Below are positions 51,384 to 60,335 of a stretch of DNA of 64,000 nucleotides, piece by piece. This DNA comes from Azotimanducus sp965220185 (GTDB lineage: Bacteria; Pseudomonadota; Gammaproteobacteria; Pseudomonadales; Azotimanducaceae): NCBI GenBank assembly GCA_965220185.1, contig OZ244807.1:2170001-2234000 (forward strand), written 5' to 3'. The position numbers were made by a program, and so were the translations under genes. Position 1 is the stretch's first letter, and every line of letters starts with the position of its first letter. The notes beneath the pieces were generated by a model. It saw nothing but the letters and a program-made list of their open reading frames with translations. It had not been told where the DNA came from and made no database searches.

Positions 51384-52405
51384 AATGGCGTTTTCCTAAG
51401 TTCGCGAGTCTCAAAGCCTTCGGCATCGTGTGGCAGGTGGTGGCAGGCGTGTTCGCTGTCTATCTTGTCGCCGTGCTCTCTCTCTGGTGGTGGTGGGACA
51501 CCGAACCAAAACAATTCGACGTGAATGCGCGCGCGCAGGCGATGGCGCAAGCCTCTGGCGACCAAGTCGTGACCGGCTACGTGACCGCCGCAACGATGAT
51601 CGAGGTCGCCAATACCCTGCTTGAGTCGCGTGGCGGCTATCTCTCGAACGACATCGCGCCACCCGGGGTGTGGATGGACAACGTGCCGAATTGGGAGTTT
51701 GGCGTGCTCGTGCAGCTTCGCGACTTCAGCCGCGCCATGCGGCATGAATTCAGCCGTTCGCAAAGCCAGTCAACAGAAGATCCCGATCTTGCCGAAGCCG
51801 AAGGCAAGTTTTTCTACGACAACTCAAGCTGGCTGTTTCCAGCTTCCGAAAGCGAGTATCGGGACGGCATTGCGTATGTGAAGCGCTATCTCGCGCGCAT
51901 TGCCGACGAACAGGCACCGGATGCGCAGTTCTACGCCCGCGCCGACAATCTGCGCGCCTGGCTTTCTGCGGTGGACTCTCGCTTGGGAAGCCTGTCGCAA
52001 TCATTGAGCGCGAGCGTCGGCAAGCCACAGCTCGATCTAGCGCTCGCTGGCGACCGCGCTGCCAACCAGGCGACGGGCGCACCCGCGGAAACTTACCTGA
52101 AGACCCCATGGACGCAGATTGACGATTATTTCTATCAAGCGCGCGGACAGACCTGGGCACTCTTGCACCTGCTGCGCGCCATCGAAATCGACTTTGCAGA
52201 CGTGCTTGAAGATAAGAACGCACGCGTCAGCCTCGCGCAAATCATCCGCGAACTCGAAGGTTCGCAGCAGACGCTGTGGAGCCCGATGGTGCTGAATGGC
52301 GGCGGCTTCGGCATGCTCGCGAATCACTCCCTCGTCATGGCTTCGTATGTGTCCCGCACCAACGCCGCCTTGAACGACCTGAGAACACTATTGGCTGATG
52401 GGTGA
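51380..52405 (+). CDS. DUF2333 family inner-membrane protein
   Basis: A 341-residue protein with one N-terminal transmembrane helix (VWQVVAGVFAVYLVAVLSLW) followed by WWWDTEPKQFDV, and a helical periplasmic domain with GGYLSNDIAPPGVWMDNVPN WEFGVL, RDFSRAMRHEFSRSQSQS and YLKTPWTQIDDYFYQARGQT. These match DUF2333, a family of unknown function in gammaproteobacteria. Coupled to the lipoprotein gene by a 4-base overlap, so they probably work together at the envelope. Confidence 0.88.
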   Translation: MKWRFPKFASLKAFGIVWQVVAGVFAVYLVAVLSLWWWWDTEPKQFDVNARAQAMAQASGDQVVTGYVTAATMIEVANTLLESRGGYLSNDIAPPGVWMDNVPNWEFGVLVQLRDFSRAMRHEFSRSQSQSTEDPDLAEAEGKFFYDNSSWLFPASESEYRDGIAYVKRYLARIADEQAPDAQFYARADNLRAWLSAVDSRLGSLSQSLSASVGKPQLDLALAGDRAANQATGAPAETYLKTPWTQIDDYFYQARGQTWALLHLLRAIEIDFADVLEDKNARVSLAQIIRELEGSQQTLWSPMVLNGGGFGMLANHSLVMASYVSRTNAALNDLRTLLADG

Positions 52406-52717
52406 GCGACGGTCGCGCAAAGCGCGACGCGAAGCACTGCTTCATGGAGCGCATCCTGCACCCCACCCTACGGGCGCTCGCTGCGCTCGCGTGCATCTTC
52501 GCTCCTGCTCCGGTGTCGCGAGTCGCGAACGGGCTGCCAAGGAAGGTAGTCCCGGGGGGTCTACAAACAAAGCTGCCCATGGCAGGATGCCAGCACCCAC
52601 CTCCTGCCGAAGCAACAGAGAATGCACACAGCCCAAGCGCAAGTCCGGCCCTGAACGACTACCCTCCTCACTTCAATGTAACATTCTCCTGTCGTCCCCA
52701 AACGCTTCAACAACAAG
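52406..52717. other. Gene-free stretch with GC-rich palindromic segments
   Basis: No convincing gene. The segment 52445-52545 contains GGGCGCTCGCTGCGCTCGCG and GTGCATCTTCGCTCCTGC. The latter resembles the 39111-39128 hairpin element, so a dispersed intergenic repeat is likely. Nothing identifiable lies from 52560 to 52717 apart from a possible promoter of the following small ORF. Confidence 0.4.
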
Positions 52718-52879
52718 ATGTCTAACGAATTCGAGCAAGATACTGACTGCCTCGCCGAAACCAGAGAATGGCAAATTCAAGAAATCAAGAACGCCTTGGA
52801 AGAAGCGGACAAGGGCGATTTCGCTAGTGAACAGATCATCGCCGAGATATTTACGAAGTGGGGCGTGAGTGAAGATTAA
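52718..52879 (+). CDS. Orphan antitoxin-like protein (53 aa)
   Basis: The ORF MSNEFEQDTDCLAETREWQI continues QEIKNALEEADKGDFASEQI, IAEIFTKWGVSED-stop. The pattern W-Q-x-x-E-I-K-x-A-L-x-E-A-D-x-G-[DE]-F-A-S ... F-x-K-W-G-V is characteristic of the C-terminal part of small antitoxins of ParD/CopG-like and stability modules. It appears complete but lacks an obvious DNA-binding ribbon-helix-helix. No ParE-like toxin follows; the next gene is convergent. Confidence 0.6.
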   Translation: MSNEFEQDTDCLAETREWQIQEIKNALEEADKGDFASEQIIAEIFTKWGVSED

Positions 52880-52920
52880 GTAGTTCGCGAAGGCAATACA
52901 AACCTTAGATTTGGACTCCG

Positions 52921-55900
52921 CTATTGCCGCGGGCCTGCGATATTGGACAGTTGAATGACGCCATCCTCGCTACCGTCCGCCGCATCAAGCCATTTCAAGT
53001 CGGCGGAAACAATGAGGTATACCGAGTCAAGGTTGTTTTCGTTCTCATTGTCACTAGGACTGTATATCGTTGTCCCCAGCATGAAATCCTCGCGTTTGTC
53101 GCCATCCACATCGCCAGCACTGCTGACCGAAAGGGACATACTATTCTGGTTCTTATCCACATGGAAGGCATAACCGGATTCATCGAGAATATCCGCTGTT
53201 GCAACCATGCCGCCCGAGCTATTTTCCAGAACTACATCGACCGCCGGAAGCAACAGGAAAATCTCCCGGTAGGGGAGGTGCAGCGGAACGAGTACATCCG
53301 AGCGTCCATCGCCATCGCTATCCACCACGGCAACCGAGTCCCCAGCCGACCATCTCAAGCTATTGGGATTGTCATGGTGCGTGATTCGCCAGTGGCCAGT
53401 GTCGCCCCTACTGCCCAGCGTGATGACGCCATCTAATACGCCATCGGCAGAATCCAGACTTTCAAGATTGACACCAGCCAGCGAAACTACATTGACAATG
53501 GCGCGTGAACTGCTTCCCGATGCCGTATTGAGAACGAGGTCAGGCACGCCATCCCCACTCACATCACCAACTGCGATTCCGGTGCCCAAGTTTTCATCCA
53601 CCGCTTCCCCAATGATCTTGAAAGAAGAATTCCCGTCGGCGGTTTGCGCCAGCTCGAACTCGGGTTCAGATGCGAAATCCTTTCCACTGACGACATACAC
53701 CGCGCCCTCGTCCAACGCGTTCGCATCGTGCCACGGCGCACCGATCGCCACATCGGTTCTACCATCGCCATCGAAATCCAACGTGGCCAGTCCGCTGCCC
53801 GCCCCATCCAGCGGATTTTCGCCTGTGAACAACCAATGTCCCTCAAGGCTTCCGATCCTCCAGAGGAGGATCCGACCATCGATACCTTCGCTAGCCTCGT
53901 CAAGAACAGTAAAGCGGGTCGCTTCGAGCAGATGTGCGGTGCCCGGACCATCGCCCGCACGACCGCCAGGCTGCCCAACGAAGATTTGCCTAGTTCCATA
54001 ATGCACATTGATACCACTGTCAAAACTGGTGCCCGTTCCAGCGTTCCAGCCTCCACCCAGCCGCCATGAAGACGGAAGCCCTGTTATGGCATCAAGCGAT
54101 ACGACACCGTCCAACTCTCCGTCAGCCGCATCACCCGCGGCCAGATCGGAGGCTGACAGCACATAAGCCGCACCGAAAATGGCGCTCGCTCCCAAGATAA
54201 ATTCCGGTAAGGAATCACCGTCCAGATCACCAACGGAGGACATAGCGAGGCCCAGATTCAACCCATCTTCGCCGAGCAGTTTCCACGAGTTGGGCTGCGA
54301 TTCCACATGCGTGACGGATATGACACCGTCCCGCACGCCATCGGCCTTGTCCATGCTTTCTAGGTCATGTGACGATATCAGAAATGCAGCGCCGTTTGGT
54401 TCAAGTCCAGGGACGCCTAGGAGCAATTCCGGTCTGCCGTCCCGGTCCAGATCACCCAATCCGGTCATTGCCGCGCCGAGTTGGTCCGCGCCGCTCCCGG
54501 CGACAAACCGATAGGAATTCAAGTTCGAGGCTTCGAGTGGGAACGCATCCTTTGTGTCAGGGATGCCATCGTTATCGTCATCCGGGTCAGCGTTGTCGCC
54601 GATACCATCGGCATCGGCATCTGCCCATTCGTTTGCATTGTCCGCGAAAGCATCGGCGTTGTCGCCTACTCCGTCACCATCACTATCAATAGATTCTGTT
54701 GGGTCAAGCGGGAAAGCATCTTCCGCATCAGGTGCCCCGTCTCCATCGTCATCTTGATCGGCATTATTGCCGATGCCGTCACCATCGGTGTCGGTGAATT
54801 CAGCGGCATTCTCAGGGAAGGCATCAAGGCTGTCACCCACGCCATCTCCATCAGAATCCCTAGAAACCCTAGGGTTCAGCGGAAAGCTATCTTCGCTGTC
54901 CGGTGTTCCGTCGTTGTCGTCATCTTCGTCCGCATTGTTGCCTATACCATCACCGTCGCTGTCCAAAGTCTCGTCAGGATTAATCGGCAGATCATCCTCC
55001 GCATCGTTCACACCATCATTGTCGTCGTCGTGATCCTCCCAGTTTGCGAGACCATCGTCGTCTGTATCGTGCGGCCATGGGTCTTCGCGATCCGAAACAC
55101 CATCGCCATCGTCGTCTTCGTCCGCTCCGTCGCCCACGCCGTCACCGTCCGAATCGAACTCCTCGTGGGGATCATATGGGAAAGCATCCTCGTTATCGCC
55201 CCGGCGATCGCCATCAGCATCAAACCACTCATCAGGGTCAAGCGGGAAACGGTCTTTAACATCAGCATATCCATCATTGTCGTCGTCACTGTCTAAATCG
55301 TTGCCGATACCGTCGCTATCGGTGTCTCCAGCCACATTGCCGAGATTCAGATTCTGGTCATACTCGCCGTCAACACCATCTAGCGCCAAAAGGTCCGCGC
55401 CGAACAGCAGGTACGCTCGGCCCGGCAACTTCGAACGAGTTTTCACGGGTTCCGCCAGCAGCATATCGGTACGCCCATCGCCATCGATATCATCAGCGGG
55501 AATGAATTGCCCGGAAAAACCAGGCGTGGCCCAATTCATGTGCCAAGTCTCGTCAAGACGGTCGATGGTCCACCAGATGACCTCTCTATCCCCCACGAAC
55601 TGGTTCGGATCAAACAGCATCAGTTTGTCGTGCCTTAGCGCACCTATCATGAGGTCGCTACTGGTTCCCTCAAAGTCCTCCACTAATAGTTGGGCACGAT
55701 CCACGTCCACCAGCTTCCATGAGCTTTGAGCGCTAGCGATATTTTCCACCGAGATGACTCCGTCCATCGCACCGTCCGCCCCATCCAGCGTGTCCAGCTC
55801 GTTTACCGAAATCAGATAACTGACGTGACTCCATCCTCTAAAAACCAGCTCGCCTGAACGGCCTCGGGCAATCCCATACCCCAATCGCGCCCACCGCTCA

Positions 55901-58467
55901 TTGCCCGTCGTCACTTTCCAGAAGCCCGGCAGGCCAGCAACATCTTTCAACTCGATGACGCCGTCAGTTTTGCCATCGGCAGCATCGGCCGATGCCAACC
56001 CACTGGTCGGGACGAGGTAGACAGCACCGGGATACTCATGATCATTGGCCTTCGCCTCCGAGGCGCTTATTCCAATATCGTCGTAGCCATCGCCATTCAG
56101 ATCGCCAATGATCCCGACATTTCCCCCAGTATGGTCATTTAGCTGGTATGAAGCGGGTTGTGCCACGGCTTGATCAACTCGGACGACACCATCCGCTACG
56201 CCATCGGCGGCATCTGCCACAGGGAGGTCGTCCACCGAAATGACATAGGCATTGCCATTTGCACCGAGTACCAGCTCGGCTTTATCGTCGCCGTACAGGT
56301 TGCCAGCCGCAACGCTAGAACCGAGCTCTTTTCCAAAACCGTTACCCAAGATTTTCCAAGAACGCGGCTGCGTGGCGATCTGCCCCAATGACACCTCTCC
56401 GTCGACTGTTCCGTCAGCCTCATCCGCTGCTTCAAGGCTCGCGCCGGAGACGAAATAGACCGCACCGACATAGAACTCATTTTTGATGTCGTCATTAACA
56501 CCAGAGTCACCAACCAGCAGGTCAGCTAGGCCATCACCGTCCATGTCACCTGCGGAGTCCGCGCTCCATCCTGTATGAAGGGTAGTTTTTTCCCCAAGCA
56601 GCTTCCATGAAGAAGCGCCTTTCGCCACATTGGCGAGATGTATCTCGCGGTCCACGCTGCCGTCCAAAGCGTCGATGACATCCAAATCAGCGGCGGCGAT
56701 GACGTAGACGGCACCGGGATTTGGATCTTCGGGCGGTTCACCGATAACCACTCGTCCATCTTTTCCACCAGCCGCATACAAGACACTGAGTTCGGTGGCA
56801 GACTCGGCCACAAACGCATACGAGGTGACCTTGTCTGGATTAGCATTGAATACGAGCGGTTGCGGGTCATCTGCGTTCAAAAAGCCATCCCCGTCGATGT
56901 CGCCATCGGCGTTGTCGCCCACTCCATCACCATCGGTATCCGTTGCTTCCGACGGATCTTTCGGGAATGCATCGGCATTGTCGCCCACTCCATCGCCATC
57001 AGTGTCCGTGGTTTCGCGAGCATCAAGCGGAAAAGCGTCCAAGATGTCAGACGCACCATCGCCGTCGTCATCCAAGTCGGTGAGGTTACCCACCCCGTCC
57101 CGGTCGGTGTCGAGCCAGTCGCTATCATCTCGAGGCAGATCGTCCACCGGATCCACAAAGCCGTCGCCATCGGTGTCAAGATGCCCTTCCTGAAACGCCG
57201 CGGCCTGGAAACGCACTGCATTGAGGCTGGCAACCGCATCCGCACCAGCAACAGCGTCCCTGTGCTCACCGCAGGGCACTTCCCTCTCTAGGTCGCCGCG
57301 ACAGATTGCATTCGGACTCGAAAATACGTTCAGCCCACGGACTCTCCTCCTATAACTCATGATCGTGCCGAAATCGTTCTCAACCGCATGTCCTCGAGAC
57401 CAGCGCCAAGTCCCGGTACTGTTCTGCCAGAACGAGTGACCCAGTCCCAAGGCATGCCCCAACTCGTGGCTGAGCGTGCCAGCGCCGCACATGCCCATGA
57501 CGGTTGAGATTCCTTGCGAGGCTTGTCCTTGGTACAGTCTCCCGCGCTCGCCGTGTCCGCCGACGTAAGACCAGCCGCAGGTTCCGGCATTGGGTGCCCT
57601 TGGCCGGAAAAGCACTGTCAGGTCTGAACTGTGTCTTTGCACCTGCTCAGCAAGATCTGTCTCTTCAGGCCTAGCCCATTCGTCCTCCTCATCGACTTCT
57701 ATGTGTGCCACACCCACAGGGCGAAGCCGAATGGCGACCCCGCTATCTTCGTACATGACGTTCGAGAGCATCACCAAATGCCAGATGCGAGTCGTGGGGT
57801 CGCCATCGAACAAGGCTGGGAAGCCTTGGCTATACAAGGCCAGCAGATCGAGCGTCGACGCGCCGGGCGTGGAGTCAGCGTCATCAAGGTCAGTCCCTTC
57901 CGCGCGTTCGTTGACATCGCCTACGCCATCCCCGTCCGTGTCCTTAAGATAATCCAGATCGCCAATTTTGAACGGCCGCGTCAAATCGACCCTAGCATCC
58001 ATTCTGATCCCATCCTGATAAACAGGCGAATCGAAGCGCTCTTCCTTCAGTTCAAGACAAATGTGCTGAAGACCCTTGGGGATGTCGTCAAGCCGCAGCC
58101 GCTCGGTGACCCCGGTCAATCTGCCCCCCGCTCGAACCTGATCCCTGAAAGATGCTTCACCGATTGTAACGCCACCACAACTATTCTCATCTTTCGTGGC
58201 TCGAATGGTGATTCGCAATGAATCGCTGTCAGTGGTCCTAAAGCTTCGAACGCCAAATTTGGCGGTGAGATTTGAGCCATCGCTCTCCAGAGAACACGGG
58301 CACTCCAGATAGAGATTATCGCTGTTGGCGGACGCATGTGGTGTGAATAGCACCGCCGCAAAGGCAACCGCCATGACGATATGAGCGGCGGTGAAATTCA
58401 GCAACGGCCGATCCTGCTTCAAGGGGGGGGGGGGGGGGGGGGGGTGAGGTGAGGAAGAAATGATCAA
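52921..58467 (-). CDS. Secreted metzincin metalloprotease with TSP3-type and FG-GAP repeats
   Basis: 1,848 residues from a TTG whose product reads IISSSPHP, seven prolines from the C-tract, LKQDRPLLNFTAAH and the hydrophobic VMAVAFAAVLFTPHASA. Two other starts are possible: TTG at 58422 (right after the tract, giving a good signal peptide) and ATG at 58374. Protease domain: zinc motif LSHELGHALGLGHSFW (about residue 332) and Met-turn GTIMSY (about 369). Calcium-binding DTDGDGVGDNADAFP-type repeats follow at about 440-550 and again 1050-1310. Between and after them lie FG-GAP/integrin-alpha-like beta-propeller repeats (GDLNGDGYDDIGI, GDLDGDSLPEFILG). Known proteins of this sort are extracellular enzymes or adhesins needing calcium. 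Gene 58464-59165 lies immediately upstream. Confidence 0.9.
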   Translation of the reverse strand: MIISSSPHPPPPPPPLKQDRPLLNFTAAHIVMAVAFAAVLFTPHASANSDNLYLECPCSLESDGSNLTAKFGVRSFRTTDSDSLRITIRATKDENSCGGVTIGEASFRDQVRAGGRLTGVTERLRLDDIPKGLQHICLELKEERFDSPVYQDGIRMDARVDLTRPFKIGDLDYLKDTDGDGVGDVNERAEGTDLDDADSTPGASTLDLLALYSQGFPALFDGDPTTRIWHLVMLSNVMYEDSGVAIRLRPVGVAHIEVDEEDEWARPEETDLAEQVQRHSSDLTVLFRPRAPNAGTCGWSYVGGHGERGRLYQGQASQGISTVMGMCGAGTLSHELGHALGLGHSFWQNSTGTWRWSRGHAVENDFGTIMSYRRRVRGLNVFSSPNAICRGDLEREVPCGEHRDAVAGADAVASLNAVRFQAAAFQEGHLDTDGDGFVDPVDDLPRDDSDWLDTDRDGVGNLTDLDDDGDGASDILDAFPLDARETTDTDGDGVGDNADAFPKDPSEATDTDGDGVGDNADGDIDGDGFLNADDPQPLVFNANPDKVTSYAFVAESATELSVLYAAGGKDGRVVIGEPPEDPNPGAVYVIAAADLDVIDALDGSVDREIHLANVAKGASSWKLLGEKTTLHTGWSADSAGDMDGDGLADLLVGDSGVNDDIKNEFYVGAVYFVSGASLEAADEADGTVDGEVSLGQIATQPRSWKILGNGFGKELGSSVAAGNLYGDDKAELVLGANGNAYVISVDDLPVADAADGVADGVVRVDQAVAQPASYQLNDHTGGNVGIIGDLNGDGYDDIGISASEAKANDHEYPGAVYLVPTSGLASADAADGKTDGVIELKDVAGLPGFWKVTTGNERWARLGYGIARGRSGELVFRGWSHVSYLISVNELDTLDGADGAMDGVISVENIASAQSSWKLVDVDRAQLLVEDFEGTSSDLMIGALRHDKLMLFDPNQFVGDREVIWWTIDRLDETWHMNWATPGFSGQFIPADDIDGDGRTDMLLAEPVKTRSKLPGRAYLLFGADLLALDGVDGEYDQNLNLGNVAGDTDSDGIGNDLDSDDDNDGYADVKDRFPLDPDEWFDADGDRRGDNEDAFPYDPHEEFDSDGDGVGDGADEDDDGDGVSDREDPWPHDTDDDGLANWEDHDDDNDGVNDAEDDLPINPDETLDSDGDGIGNNADEDDDNDGTPDSEDSFPLNPRVSRDSDGDGVGDSLDAFPENAAEFTDTDGDGIGNNADQDDDGDGAPDAEDAFPLDPTESIDSDGDGVGDNADAFADNANEWADADADGIGDNADPDDDNDGIPDTKDAFPLEASNLNSYRFVAGSGADQLGAAMTGLGDLDRDGRPELLLGVPGLEPNGAAFLISSHDLESMDKADGVRDGVISVTHVESQPNSWKLLGEDGLNLGLAMSSVGDLDGDSLPEFILGASAIFGAAYVLSASDLAAGDAADGELDGVVSLDAITGLPSSWRLGGGWNAGTGTSFDSGINVHYGTRQIFVGQPGGRAGDGPGTAHLLEATRFTVLDEASEGIDGRILLWRIGSLEGHWLFTGENPLDGAGSGLATLDFDGDGRTDVAIGAPWHDANALDEGAVYVVSGKDFASEPEFELAQTADGNSSFKIIGEAVDENLGTGIAVGDVSGDGVPDLVLNTASGSSSRAIVNVVSLAGVNLESLDSADGVLDGVITLGSRGDTGHWRITHHDNPNSLRWSAGDSVAVVDSDGDGRSDVLVPLHLPYREIFLLLPAVDVVLENSSGGMVATADILDESGYAFHVDKNQNSMSLSVSSAGDVDGDKREDFMLGTTIYSPSDNENENNLDSVYLIVSADLKWLDAADGSEDGVIQLSNIAGPRQ
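58423..58444. repeat. 22-base G-tract (C-tract on the coding strand)
   Basis: The run of 22 G on the plus strand encodes seven prolines in the protease frame as given, or forms the ribosome-binding region if the TTG at 58422 is the start. Changes of one or two bases would put the TTG at 58467 out of frame. It sits at the 5' end of a secreted protein, as does the 26-base tract at 10311. Confidence 0.85.
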
Positions 58468-59165
58468 GATTCACCCCGCGGATGGTCGTCGGGGATGTAG
58501 TAGTCGGGTTTGCTGTAGTCCATGTGCTGCTCCATGCCAGCGGTGGACATCAGCCAGCCGAACTCGCGGTTGCCGACCATCTCGTAGCTGCCTTGGTCTG
58601 AATCGATGAAGGCGAATGCGTTTCGCGCGCCCGCGGTCACGACAATTCTTTGCAGGACATCATCGCGCTCAACGCGGCCGATGTAGGACATGTTTCCGGC
58701 AAGCCCGTTCTCGACCCGTTCGATCACCGATTCGAGTCGAGCGCCAGTGTGAGGAATATCGAACACGACACGGTAGCCCGGCTCCCAATGCTCCAAGTCG
58801 CTCGCCAGACTGACCAGTCTCGCATCGGTATAGGTCTCCTGATACGGCGGCAGCCGCTCCGGCGCGATCGCATCCTTGTTGGCAACAGTCCAGCCGGATC
58901 GGACTCCGCCGCTGGCGAACCGGTCTGGAGGATTGACTCCATTGACGCCATTCCATTGGGGTTCAAGCGGTAAGGGGGATTGTTCAGGCGCCGGGTTTGG
59001 GAGCGATAGACCCGGGTCGCGCACTGGGGCAACTGCGGCGACTTGCGAAGAATCTGCGCTAGGGAGATCAAGCGACCCGATCACTATCCCGACAGCAATC
59101 ACAATCACCACGGCGCCGGTGCCAAGCGCCCATTTCATCCTCTTGTCCGACTCCACAGCCCACAT
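58464..59165 (-). CDS. Membrane-anchored protein upstream of the metalloprotease
   Basis: A 233-residue protein with a cytoplasmic start (WAVESDKRMK), one transmembrane helix (WALGTGAVVIVIAVGIVIGS) and a periplasmic or extracellular remainder with a Pro-rich linker. The C-terminal segments RVVFDIPHTGARLESVIERV, RIVVTAGARNAFAFIDSDQG and REFGWLMSTAGM resemble the N-terminal propeptide-like region found before metzincin domains in other large secreted proteases. Its stop overlaps the TTG of the protease by two bases (TTGA). It may be a split-off propeptide, chaperone or inhibitor; this is inference from position and pattern. Confidence 0.7.
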   Translation of the reverse strand: MWAVESDKRMKWALGTGAVVIVIAVGIVIGSLDLPSADSSQVAAVAPVRDPGLSLPNPAPEQSPLPLEPQWNGVNGVNPPDRFASGGVRSGWTVANKDAIAPERLPPYQETYTDARLVSLASDLEHWEPGYRVVFDIPHTGARLESVIERVENGLAGNMSYIGRVERDDVLQRIVVTAGARNAFAFIDSDQGSYEMVGNREFGWLMSTAGMEQHMDYSKPDYYIPDDHPRGES

Positions 59166-59320
59166 CCTTTGCTACCGAAGCGACCGCAGTATACATCTCC
59201 TACGTTTCGAGACAAAGAAGTCAGGGCGCTCGCGGACCTCCACACACCAACAAACGCCATCTATGGCAAGATGCTGGCAGGCACACACATCCACCACAAC
59301 AATAGGCAGTTCGAACTCGT

Positions 59321-60331
59321 ATGACCGTCAGGAGAAACCTCGGCGACCGCTACATCAAACCCATCGGCCTCGGCTGCATGGGGCTCAGCAGCGGCTACGG
59401 ACCCGCCCTCCCCAAGGCGCAATCTATTCGCCTATTGAACGAAGCCCTCGACCTTGGCTATGACTTCTTCGATACCGCTTCGATCTACGGCATGGGCGGC
59501 AATGAAAGCCTGATCTTCGATGCGATTGGCCACAGGCGCAACGAATACTTCATCGCGAGCAAATGCGTCGCGAGCTTCAAAGGCGACAAGCCCTTCGTGG
59601 ACGGCTCGCCCGATGCCATCAAATCGCAATGCGAAGGCAGTCTGAAGAGGCTTGGCACCGACTGCATTGACCTCTACTACATGCACCGCCTCGACTTCAA
59701 GGTACCGGTCGAAGAATCCATCGGCGCACTCGCCGACCTCAAAGCTGAAGGCAAGATTCTCGCCATCGGCGTGTCCGAAATATCCGCGGAAACGCTTCGC
59801 CGCGCGCACGCCACGCACCCCATCGCAGCCATCCAGTCTGAATATTCGCTGTGGACACGAAATCCTGAACTTGGCGTCCTCGACGCTTGCAAGGCACTTG
59901 GCACCGCCTTTGTTGCGTTTAGTCCGGTTGCGCGCGGCTTTTTCACCGACGCGCCGCCCGACCCCGAGGACATCTCGGACAAGGACATTCGCCGCACTAT
60001 GCCGAGATTCGAGCGCGAGAACCTGACGCGCAATCTTGAATTGCGTCAGCTTGTGCTCTCAATCGCCGAGGACCTGGACATCGATCTGTCGCAGCTCGCC
60101 CTTGCTTGGGTGCTCGCGCAAGGCGACAACATCTTCGCTATTCCCGGCACCACTAAATCCACGCATCTGCGGCAGAATTTCGCAACGCTTGAGATCGAAC
60201 TGCCGAGCGATCCCATCAAATCCTTGTCCGAAGCGTTCTCGCCGGAAGCGGTCGCGGGCAATCGCTACGGGCAGCAAGGGCAGAAGGCTGTGGATACGGA
60301 AACGTTTGAATTTGAATCGCAAGAGACATAG
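59321..60331 (+). CDS. Aldo/keto reductase
   Basis: A 336-residue NADPH-dependent oxidoreductase of the TIM-barrel family. The catalytic tetrad is visible: Asp and Tyr in FFDTASIYG, Lys in FIASKCV, His in YYMHRLDFKVPVEE. Cofactor contacts appear in AIPGTTKSTHLRQNFATL. The closest type is the AKR11/13-like group of general reductases for aldehydes. The promoter lies in the 155-base region after the divergent membrane-protein gene. The stop is four bases from the convergent DUF4143 gene. Confidence 0.93.
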   Translation: MTVRRNLGDRYIKPIGLGCMGLSSGYGPALPKAQSIRLLNEALDLGYDFFDTASIYGMGGNESLIFDAIGHRRNEYFIASKCVASFKGDKPFVDGSPDAIKSQCEGSLKRLGTDCIDLYYMHRLDFKVPVEESIGALADLKAEGKILAIGVSEISAETLRRAHATHPIAAIQSEYSLWTRNPELGVLDACKALGTAFVAFSPVARGFFTDAPPDPEDISDKDIRRTMPRFERENLTRNLELRQLVLSIAEDLDIDLSQLALAWVLAQGDNIFAIPGTTKSTHLRQNFATLEIELPSDPIKSLSEAFSPEAVAGNRYGQQGQKAVDTETFEFESQET

Positions 60332-60335
60332 GCCA

